From NCBI GenBank assembly GCA_964410945.1, contig CAYPJE010000078.1:1-6028 (forward strand): 6,028 nt of DNA. Reading direction: 5' to 3'. Of the stretch, positions 1-5,484 are shown one piece after another. Source of the DNA: CAYPJE01 sp964410945. GTDB lineage: Bacteria > Fidelibacterota > Marinisomatia > Marinisomatales > TCS56. The notes under the pieces are model-generated. The model was given only the letters and a program-made list of their open reading frames with translations. It ran no database searches and had not been told where the DNA came from. A program made the position numbers and the translations under genes. Each line of letters begins with the position of its first letter. Positions within the stretch are counted from its first letter, which is position 1.

Positions 1-167
1 GTTGTGGTTGGCTCTCGGAATCAGGTTTGTTACATTAATTAAGGCTGCTATAAGTGGCGAAGAAGTGTTGTGGTTGGCTCTCGGAATCAGGTTTGTTACA
101 TTGCCAGAAATTCCGTTCCCCAATCAATAGGGTTGTGGTTGGCTCTCGGAATCAGGTTTGTTACATT
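1..167 (+). CRISPR. CRISPR array, right-hand end (3 repeats, 2 complete spacers), type II-C
   Basis: Three identical 36-bp repeats lie at 1-36, 67-102 and 132-167. Each begins GTTGTGGTTGG and ends GTTTGTTACATT. They are separated by unique spacers of 30 bp (37-66) and 29 bp (103-131), the usual type II spacer size. The first base of the window is the first base of a repeat, so the array almost certainly continues to the left. The crRNA sense is the plus strand. This follows from the type II style 5' end (GTTGTGG) and from the anti-repeat at 4724-4750, which is complementary to repeat nucleotides 1-27 when both are read on the plus strand. The array is therefore read towards the 3' end of cas2, convergent with the cas operon. 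I found no match to either spacer elsewhere in the window. All three repeats are identical, so neither end looks decayed here. Confidence 0.98.
139..167 (+). promoter_or_regulatory. Predicted promoter inside the CRISPR repeat (also in the other two copies)
   Basis: Repeat nucleotides 8-13 read TTGGCT and nucleotides 31-36 read TACATT, exactly 17 bp apart. The -10 box is preceded by TGT, giving an extended -10 of the form TGnTACATT. The coordinates given are for the third repeat; the same elements lie at 8-36 and 74-102. The Neisseria meningitidis type II-C repeat ends in a similar TGnTACAAT that is known to drive transcription from each repeat. By analogy, each spacer here would have its own start site a few bases inside it. 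This is inferred from sequence only. Confidence 0.6.
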
Positions 168-216
168 AGCACCGCCGCAACTGGCGTAATAAGTTAAGAT
201 CGACCGTATTTATAGT
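168..216. other. Flank between the last repeat and cas2
   Basis: These 49 bp separate the last repeat from the cas2 stop codon. The first part (168-186) is GC-rich and the remainder AT-rich. No fourth repeat, not even a degenerate one, is recognisable. No clear terminator is seen for either converging transcript; the best hairpin is only a 4-bp stem at 173-186 without a T run. The stretch could be a short leader, if spacers are added at the cas2 side, or simply the trailer of the array. The sequence alone does not decide. Confidence 0.5.
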
Positions 217-546
217 CTAAAACATCTCCAGTTGATGGGGTGAAACGGGTGGCGGAACCGATTTTAGACTGATAAATGATTCGATTTCACCGAATTGTTT
301 ATCGGTTATTCTTAATATGCTGACGATTCCCTTTTTGGGTAAAATACCCTTGATTCTGTTTATGTGCATATCAGCATTTTCCCGGTTGGCACAATGACGC
401 AGATATACTGAATGTTGCATATGGCTGAAGCCATCTTTCAATAATCCCTTCCGAAACTGGGTATACCGTTTACGGTCTGTTTTGGTCAGTACCGGCAAAT
501 CGAAGAAAACCATTAACCACATTACACGATACGGATTTAAAGGCAT
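217..546 (-). CDS. cas2: CRISPR-associated endonuclease Cas2 (type II)
   Basis: This is a 109-residue protein of normal Cas2 length. The N-terminal beta strand carries MVFFDLP with the conserved aspartate D16. It is followed by the family's typical blocks: TDRKRYTQFRKGLLKDGF at about 23-40, SVYLRHC at about 46-52, RENADMHINRIKG, and ITDKQFG near residues 81-87. These are signatures of type II Cas2, a ferredoxin-like protein that dimerises and bridges two Cas1 dimers in the spacer-integration complex. In that complex its role is mainly structural, and nuclease activity cannot be judged from sequence. The start codon (544-546) lies inside the end of cas1, with a 10-nt overlap in another frame, so translation is probably coupled. 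A weak GGAA lies just upstream of the ATG. It is the last gene of the operon and ends 49 bp from the array. Confidence 0.96.
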   Translation of the reverse strand: MPLNPYRVMWLMVFFDLPVLTKTDRKRYTQFRKGLLKDGFSHMQHSVYLRHCANRENADMHINRIKGILPKKGIVSILRITDKQFGEIESFISLKSVPPPVSPHQLEMF

Positions 547-1430
547 AATTCCGGTAGCACCAGCTTCTTTACATCACCTTTTATATATTTCGCCAAAGAC
601 GCCGTAGTCGCGGTGGTTGCCAGCATTAAAGGTTTATGTTCGCCCTTAATATTCACATCAATATTGGGGATACTCAACAATTCCTTTTTCAATTCCGGTG
701 TCAATTCGGATAGATCGTATTCATTTAATACAAGATTCAATACCAGGTAATCCACAACCGGCCGGTAAGGCTCTATCAGATCATCAACCAATGCAAATGA
801 ATTATATCGATTTCGGTGATGAAGCCCTAGTCCCATCGACAAACCACTACCGGCACAACTTCGGGCTACTACCGAACGCAGAATGGCATAACCATAATTC
901 AGGGCATTATTTGGCGGTTCGCCAAACCTACCGCGCTTGAATTCAAAGGGAGTAAATAATCTTTCCCAATAATACCGTGCCGCCTGGGCTTCACAATTAG
1001 TGCTATCACCCGATTTCACATTTTTAATCAATCGACTTAAGGTTGCGGTTTCAATATCCTGGGAATCAAGCACTTGTTTCTGATTAGCTATTTTTCGGAC
1101 AACCAATTTTCGCCAGGCCTGTCGCTTGGCGCTGGTAGTTAAGTTGATTTGATCACGCAGGATTTCAGCTTGAATGGTATTTCCTTCCAGCGGAAGCATT
1201 AAACCCGCCGGCATATGGCGTTCATCCGTATTGATCAAAGCAACTTTATATTCTGATAGTCGTGTTAGCAATGCCTGTGTAATCGAAATACCAGGATTGT
1301 CGATAATAATAAAACCTAAATCCTCAATTGGTACCGTCCTTTTTTCCTGGTCTTTCTGTTCTATTACCAATTGCCGGTCTTTGGTTGTTAAACAGGCCGG
1401 ATTGCCAAAGTATAAAGTTCGCTTATGCAT
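537..1430 (-). CDS. cas1: CRISPR-associated endonuclease/integrase Cas1 (type II)
   Basis: This is a 297-residue Cas1, the integrase that inserts protospacers at the repeat boundary together with Cas2. It has an N-terminal beta domain (about 1-75, opening MHKRTLYFGNPACL) and an alpha-helical catalytic domain. The expected metal-binding triad is present: E147 in CEAQAARYYW, H205 in GLHHRNRYNSF, and E220 in LVDDLIEPYRP. The HHRN...LVDDLIEPYRPVVDYL block is typical of type II Cas1. The ATG at 1428-1430 starts 13 nt after the cas9 stop. No good ribosome binding site stands at ideal distance; an AGGA within the last cas9 codons is about 16 nt upstream, so coupling to cas9 translation is likely. 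The 3' end overlaps cas2 by 10 nt. In the type II systems studied, Cas9 and tracrRNA also take part in choosing protospacers; that is family knowledge, not seen here. The gene looks intact. Confidence 0.97.
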   Translation of the reverse strand: MHKRTLYFGNPACLTTKDRQLVIEQKDQEKRTVPIEDLGFIIIDNPGISITQALLTRLSEYKVALINTDERHMPAGLMLPLEGNTIQAEILRDQINLTTSAKRQAWRKLVVRKIANQKQVLDSQDIETATLSRLIKNVKSGDSTNCEAQAARYYWERLFTPFEFKRGRFGEPPNNALNYGYAILRSVVARSCAGSGLSMGLGLHHRNRYNSFALVDDLIEPYRPVVDYLVLNLVLNEYDLSELTPELKKELLSIPNIDVNIKGEHKPLMLATTATTASLAKYIKGDVKKLVLPELCL

Positions 1431-1443
1431 GGTAATTAGTTTT

Positions 1444-4400
1444 CTATCCTGTTGCTACATTTCCTAACAGATCTAATTCAGTCTTGTTACCTTTAATTGT
1501 ATTAACATTTCTTATCTCCCTTCCGTCGGCACTATCAGTAATGGCAACTGTATGATGTCGTAGGGTTATATTTTTATTAACGTCCATTTTCTGAACGCGA
1601 TATAATTGGGTGCCTAAAGCATCATGACTCAATTGTCTATCTTTAAGGTCGTCGGCAGTAACATCCAGCAGAAACATTTCATTTATTGCCAGCGACATCA
1701 GAAAAGTAAATCCATCCCAATCTGATTGCGTATTTACTACCGGTTGACCGTTTTTCATTCGTTTAACCGCTTCAAACAGCGGTATGACCCGCGCATTATG
1801 ATTTCCATCCGCATCTTCAAAAATCTCCATATGGTGATTTGTACCATACTCGACATACAGTTCCTGATCAGCATACAGTTTTTCCATATTTTGAGTTGGT
1901 ACGGCAACTCGCACACGTTTAATCGGGTGTTTATTGCCCGGTGCCATTATAGGTTCCAGAAATGCATCTTTAGGAATCTTGAATTTGCCGGTAGTGTCCA
2001 CACCCAATTCATGCAAGCGTTCCATAACTGCACCTCTAATACCCTTGTCGACTATTTGAGTAATCTGTTTAGGTGTTATGGATTCCAGTGCTTTTCTTAC
2101 AGCAAAAGTAGTCTTTTTAATACCTCCTTTTTGATCAATTCCAACTTTACCGTAATAGGTTTCTTCATGCAGTTTACCCCGTGGTCGGTTATTAATGGCA
2201 TGTGAAACCAGTATCTGGTTTACTGCTTCTTCCGCCATCAACCTGAAATTCTCCCACGGTTCGGGAAATCCCCTGTCATCCGGGATTATATCTTCGCCAT
2301 GATATTTACTTAAGCGCTGTACAAATCCCTGGTCTGTACTGGCAATTACTATGGCATCGACAGCATGGTGCCGATGATCGTTACGGTTTTTTATATCCAG
2401 TTGACCGCCTAAAATTGTATTCAAACCCCAGTAGTGGCGCAGCATAGATGTAACTCTGCCAGGTGTTGCGGTCACATTTTTACTTATGTGTAAAAGGAAA
2501 TTCCTTACTTCCCGGCTGATATAGGCCGTATCAACCAGTTGTCGGCTGATAAAATCATCATCCAGTTCCTTTTTCATAAACAGTTTATACTTTTCATTAT
2601 AAGCCGTTTTGATCATTGCATTGTCATGACCCAGTTTTACGATTCTATAGCTTGGTTGGAATTGTTTTACCCGCTCAATCATTTCGGCATAATGCTTTTC
2701 ATCATGGCCGTAAGCCTCCCAGGGGGTTCGGTTATGCTTATACTGGTTTTCTTTATTGAAGCACAGTGTTTTGTTAAACTGGGAATCATTCATACTTCGG
2801 GAATATGGTATGATATGTTCGATCTGAATTTCATTGCTGTACAACACCGATAGAGAAATATGCTGGCCTGTATAAGGACAGGTCTGGTTACATTCTTCCC
2901 ATAATAAATACTTAATAACATCATCACGGGTAGGTTTAGTTACAATACGCTCTGCAATCAAACGCTCCTTAATTTCTTTCGCTTTTTGTTCGCGTTGACG
3001 ATTCAGTTTCATAATACCAATTCTTTTCCATTTTGGATTCTTGGTATCCCGGGCCAATTCAACCCTGATTTCATCAGGCTTGCCATATTCATGTATAATC
3101 GCATTGATCATCTTTCGTACTTCAAACAAGGCTTTCATTACGATCGGATTGCGCAAATCATCAGGCAATGGCAGGTATTGCCTGTTTCCGGCATCCTTGC
3201 GGAGTTTACTGTGGTGATAAAGCCGTTTTAAATCTTCTTCGGCAATCCCATACTTTTCGGACAAATGTTTCTTGATCAATGGCAAGGAATCTTCTTTACT
3301 ATGGTAAATTGTCAAAACTTCGTCTGCAATTTCTTCATCCAATACTGTTTTGCATCCCATTGCATTTTGAACACCGGCCAATAGCACCGCTGTGTCATAA
3401 GAATATTGCAATTCCAGGTATGGAATGATTTTATTCATCGCCTTCTGTGATAAATTACAGTATTCCGGTTCTAATTTTACTTTTAAGAGCAAAGGTATGT
3501 TTTCTTCACTAATTGACCACTTTGCGCGGGCATGTCTCTCCAACCATTCAGGATCATCTACCGGATCGCTATAAAAATGGAATACATTCCAAATATCATA
3601 TTGATCTTTATCAGGTATTGCATACCAGGTCTTTTTACCAAAGACTTTTGCCAATTGGAAGTTAGTCGTATGACCTTTCAGGTTGTCTTGTGACTGCAGG
3701 TTGATTCTTGCATCTGGATTAAACGATAATAGTTTTATTACCTGTTTAAATGTCAGTTTCTCCTTGTGTAGTAGTTCTTGAACTAATGATTCAAATTCAT
3801 CCGATGTCAACCGGGAATTATGGCGTCCTTCATCATCGATCCGAATACGAACACATTGCTCCAAGATTCGGAAATACTGAAACACAGGTGAACTTTTGGA
3901 TGCTACCTTTTTCTTCGGCTCAAACGGGCAATGCCGTACCAAGTGTTTTTGTGATTTCAACGGCCGTTGATTAAAAATAGTGTGGTAAATATCATCTTTT
4001 ACATCACCCAAAATTTCAGGATAATACATTACTTGTCGGCCATATAGCTGGTTGAATTCGTCGATATACATAGACCGTAGAGTATAACGATTTCTTTGAC
4101 GATGCTGGTGCGAATCCAGACTGTTCAAATATTCCCCAAGGGTTCTGTACCCACCGGTCGCAATTGCTTCTGATGTTTCATCAATACCGGTTTTACCATC
4201 TTTCCCGGAATATAATACTCCTTTTTCTGATTCCTTATCTGTTTTCCTGTTTGAGCGAAAACCACGTCGTTTATTAATATGTAATAGGACACGCCCGAAT
4301 TCCTGTAATGTCAATTTTTCATCTAAACCACGCGCCCGCAATTCATAGGGATCAAGCTGCCGGTAAACAGCTATCTCATGTTCAGATTCGGGGTACATAC

Positions 4401-4638
4401 CTAATTCCCCCATAATATATAATAATTTATCTCGACGGGATTTTCTTCTGGCATTCATACGACGTGTTTGTCGGGCAACACGCCTGGAGGCATTTTTAGA
4501 TTCCTCTGCTGCTCCTTTACGATTTAAACCCTCCTCGAATATCCTGACACCAGTATCGACTATTTTATTTTTATCCCTATCAATTAAAGCCCACCCAATA
4601 GAATTAGTACCAATATCTAAACCTAATACTCTTGACAT
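1444..4638 (-). CDS. cas9: CRISPR-associated endonuclease Cas9, type II-C, compact (1064 aa)
   Basis: This is the RNA-guided DNA endonuclease of the system, using crRNA and tracrRNA. Seen in sequence: RuvC-I at the N-terminus (LGLDIGTNSIGWAL, catalytic D8); an arginine-rich bridge helix at about 50-75; a REC lobe to about 500; RuvC-II (EIRVELARD, E527); an HNH domain with CPYTG (587-591) and IEHIIPYS (E607, H608), with N622 in FNKTL; the linker RQLVDTAYISRE (699-710); and RuvC-III (HRHHAVDAIVIA, H758 and D761). About 800-1064 forms the WED/PAM-interacting end. All catalytic positions are filled; the HNH residue before the histidine is Glu, where many Cas9s have Asp. The length resembles other II-C enzymes and is far shorter than II-A SpCas9. 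AGGGGAA (complement of 4645-4651) is a ribosome binding site six bases before the ATG. It is first in the cas operon and divergent from the tracrRNA. The PAM cannot be predicted from this sequence. Confidence 0.98.
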   Translation of the reverse strand: MSRVLGLDIGTNSIGWALIDRDKNKIVDTGVRIFEEGLNRKGAAEESKNASRRVARQTRRMNARRKSRRDKLLYIMGELGMYPESEHEIAVYRQLDPYELRARGLDEKLTLQEFGRVLLHINKRRGFRSNRKTDKESEKGVLYSGKDGKTGIDETSEAIATGGYRTLGEYLNSLDSHQHRQRNRYTLRSMYIDEFNQLYGRQVMYYPEILGDVKDDIYHTIFNQRPLKSQKHLVRHCPFEPKKKVASKSSPVFQYFRILEQCVRIRIDDEGRHNSRLTSDEFESLVQELLHKEKLTFKQVIKLLSFNPDARINLQSQDNLKGHTTNFQLAKVFGKKTWYAIPDKDQYDIWNVFHFYSDPVDDPEWLERHARAKWSISEENIPLLLKVKLEPEYCNLSQKAMNKIIPYLELQYSYDTAVLLAGVQNAMGCKTVLDEEIADEVLTIYHSKEDSLPLIKKHLSEKYGIAEEDLKRLYHHSKLRKDAGNRQYLPLPDDLRNPIVMKALFEVRKMINAIIHEYGKPDEIRVELARDTKNPKWKRIGIMKLNRQREQKAKEIKERLIAERIVTKPTRDDVIKYLLWEECNQTCPYTGQHISLSVLYSNEIQIEHIIPYSRSMNDSQFNKTLCFNKENQYKHNRTPWEAYGHDEKHYAEMIERVKQFQPSYRIVKLGHDNAMIKTAYNEKYKLFMKKELDDDFISRQLVDTAYISREVRNFLLHISKNVTATPGRVTSMLRHYWGLNTILGGQLDIKNRNDHRHHAVDAIVIASTDQGFVQRLSKYHGEDIIPDDRGFPEPWENFRLMAEEAVNQILVSHAINNRPRGKLHEETYYGKVGIDQKGGIKKTTFAVRKALESITPKQITQIVDKGIRGAVMERLHELGVDTTGKFKIPKDAFLEPIMAPGNKHPIKRVRVAVPTQNMEKLYADQELYVEYGTNHHMEIFEDADGNHNARVIPLFEAVKRMKNGQPVVNTQSDWDGFTFLMSLAINEMFLLDVTADDLKDRQLSHDALGTQLYRVQKMDVNKNITLRHHTVAITDSADGREIRNVNTIKGNKTELDLLGNVATG

Positions 4639-4667
4639 AGCAACTTCCCCTATCTATTATTAATAAT

Positions 4668-4696
4668 AATTTAGGTTAACTATTGAGTTTTATCAA
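4668..4696 (-). promoter_or_regulatory. Predicted sigma70-type promoter of the cas9-cas1-cas2 operon
   Basis: On the minus strand a -35 box TTGATA (complement of 4691-4696) and a -10 box TAAATT (complement of 4668-4673) are separated by 17 bp. The start would fall near 4661, leaving a leader of roughly 23 nt that includes the cas9 ribosome binding site. The spacing is ideal and the -35 box is a 5/6 match, while the -10 box is 4/6. The surrounding DNA is very AT-rich, so alternative -10 boxes in the TAA-rich run at 4655-4670 are possible. Confidence 0.5.
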
Positions 4697-4711
4697 TACA
4701 ATGAATACATT
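4683..4711 (+). promoter_or_regulatory. Predicted promoter of the tracrRNA
   Basis: TTGAGT (4683-4688) and TACATT (4706-4711) are 17 bp apart on the plus strand. The predicted start near 4718 is about 6 nt before the anti-repeat, just where a short II-C tracrRNA would begin. The -10 hexamer is identical to the one at the end of every CRISPR repeat, so tracrRNA and crRNAs may be read by the same holoenzyme at similar strength. The -35 box lies inside the spacer of the opposing cas9 promoter. Confidence 0.6.
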
Positions 4712-4717
4712 TGTTGT

Positions 4718-4808
4718 GAAATTAACCTGATTCTGAGGGCTTATCACAATAAGGGATAAGATCCCGCAGGCTTTGCCTTTCCCCCGACTTCTTGTTGGGG
4801 GATTTTTA
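4718..4808 (+). ncRNA. tracrRNA of the type II-C system
   Basis: The anti-repeat (4724-4750) pairs with repeat nucleotides 1-27: 21 Watson-Crick pairs, 5 G-U pairs, one U-U mismatch and no bulge. This long duplex would suit RNase III. Directly after it comes a nexus-like hairpin with stem GGGAT/ATCCC and loop AAG (4753-4765). A small hairpin AGGC-TTT-GCCT (4768-4778) follows, and then the terminator hairpin (4781-4801) and its T run. The order anti-repeat, nexus, further hairpins, terminator is that of known tracrRNAs, and the position next to cas9 is common. The 5' end is inferred from the predicted promoter and could be off by some bases; the 3' end is set by the terminator. tracrRNA base-pairs with pre-crRNA, and its hairpins are what Cas9 binds. 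No other anti-repeat was seen in the window. Confidence 0.95.
4781..4808 (+). terminator. Rho-independent terminator of the tracrRNA
   Basis: The stem CCCCCGAC / GTTGGGGG (4781-4788 and 4794-4801) has 8 pairs, one of them G-U, around a TTCTT loop. It is followed by ATTTTTATT. The five-C/five-G base and T run make it a strong intrinsic terminator for plus-strand transcription. Read on the minus strand it has no following T run, so it is not bidirectional. In the mature RNA the same stem is probably the 3'-terminal hairpin. Confidence 0.93.
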
Positions 4809-4810
4809 TT

Positions 4811-5067
4811 ATTAATTAAGCTATCATATAATTTAATAATTTCACTTTACAAGTTATCTGCGCTTTATTACCTCTTGATTATTTTTCCTCTTGCCCTCCC
4901 CCGCTATTTACTATAAATTTTTACTGGATATAGATGCTTTATGATTGAGGGTACTTATAATTCACCTGTTAATTGTGTTGTTTCCGGTTATACGATGGCC
5001 GGTTTTCCCAGTCCTTACAACCCGTTAAAAAGCCGTTGCCCGTCGGTAAACCAGTGTGTGACTGCCC
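4811..5067. other. AT-rich intergenic stretch, no gene seen
   Basis: Between the tracrRNA terminator and the tandem repeat I see no supported gene. The left part is strongly AT-rich (runs of TAAT and TTTAATAATTT) and includes a pyrimidine-rich patch around 4870-4905. The base composition turns GC-rich from about 4985 onward. An open frame starting at 4941 has no ribosome binding site and runs into the repeat, so it is not called. No CRISPR repeat, tRNA or transposon end was recognised. Confidence 0.6.
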
Positions 5068-5331
5068 AACCTGAGCCCTGCGAGCGCCCCCTCGATACCC
5101 TGCGAACGGGTACTCGCACCCCTGTGAAGGCCCACTCGACACCATCCGGGCATACCCTCGCACCCATGCGAGGATCCACTCGGCACCATCAGAACACACC
5201 ATCGAACCCTGGCGAGGGCCCACTCGTTACCATCCGGACACACCCTCGCACCCCGGCGAGTACGCACTCGGTACCGTCCGGACACACCCCCGCACCTCGG
5301 CAAATGCACACTCGGCCCCCTGTCAACGGCA
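5068..5331. repeat. Degenerate 44-bp tandem repeat (minisatellite), six units
   Basis: Six consecutive 44-bp units can be aligned without gaps: 5068-5111, 5112-5155, 5156-5199, 5200-5243, 5244-5287 and 5288-5331. Units 2-5 are most alike, with a core of CTCGCACCC near the start, GCGAG in the middle, CACTCG then ACCATCCGG, and ending ACAC; the outer two are more decayed. Each unit seems to be two diverged 22-bp halves, both opening with CTCG. Several copies contain a short inverted repeat, CTCGC-(6 nt)-GCGAG, extended to CCTCGC/GCGAGG in the third unit. As 44 is not a multiple of three, each unit shifts the reading frame, which argues against a protein repeat. The open frames crossing it on both strands are probably by-products of composition. 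Function unknown. Confidence 0.85.
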
Positions 5332-5437
5332 ACGCAAGAATAACAAAACGGGCAATCGGGATTTTCCGGTTTACCGCTCCTGACATACATACCAACGTTT
5401 CAGCTCTTTAGCATTCCGGCCCGAACGCCGCTGATAT

Positions 5438-5466
5438 TTGATACTATATCCGGGTAATATTAAAAT
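5438..5466 (+). promoter_or_regulatory. Predicted promoter of the gene at 5485
   Basis: TTGATA (5438-5443) and TAAAAT (5461-5466) are 17 bp apart, each a 5/6 match to the sigma70 consensus. The start would lie near 5473, giving a leader of only about 12 nt, just enough to include the GGAGG ribosome binding site at 5475-5479. The very short leader is unusual, so an additional upstream start is possible. Confidence 0.5.
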
Positions 5467-5484
5467 CTAATAATGGAGGATATT

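Noticed and set aside
173..186. Hairpin CGCC-GCAACT-GGCG as a terminator between array and cas2
   Set aside because: The stem has only 4 pairs and no T run follows on either strand.
168..230. A fourth, degenerate repeat or terminal spacer after 167
   Set aside because: About 30 bp after the third repeat, where a fourth would begin (near 198), there is no similarity to the repeat start GTTGTGGTT.
698..3974. Several plus-strand open frames of 74-159 codons opposite cas1 and cas9
   Set aside because: They lie antisense to genes with clear family motifs, and their products show no known domain; they are shadows of the coding strand.
1444..4638. Catalytically dead or truncated Cas9
   Set aside because: The frame is uninterrupted, and D8, E527, H608, N622, H758 and D761 are all in place; Glu at 607 is a conservative change.
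217..4638. Type II-A or II-B assignment
   Set aside because: No csn2 follows cas2, where the array begins after 49 bp, and no cas4 is present; Cas9 is short, as in II-C. An extra gene beyond the window cannot be excluded but is unlikely given the array position.
4811..5067. A further promoter or small RNA gene in the AT-rich spacer
   Set aside because: Boxes such as TATAAA near 4911 lack a partner at acceptable distance, and no stable hairpin plus T run was found after the tracrRNA terminator.
4969..5395. Three overlapping minus-strand open frames (84, 121 and 68 codons) in the repeat region
   Set aside because: They overlap each other in different frames within the same minisatellite and have low-complexity products rich in Gly, Arg, Val and Cys, with no recognisable domain.
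4941..5411. 156-codon open frame on the plus strand across the tandem repeat
   Set aside because: It has no ribosome binding site, begins in AT-rich spacer DNA, and crosses a repeat whose 44-bp period changes frame at each unit. Similar open frames exist there on the other strand, so openness reflects composition.
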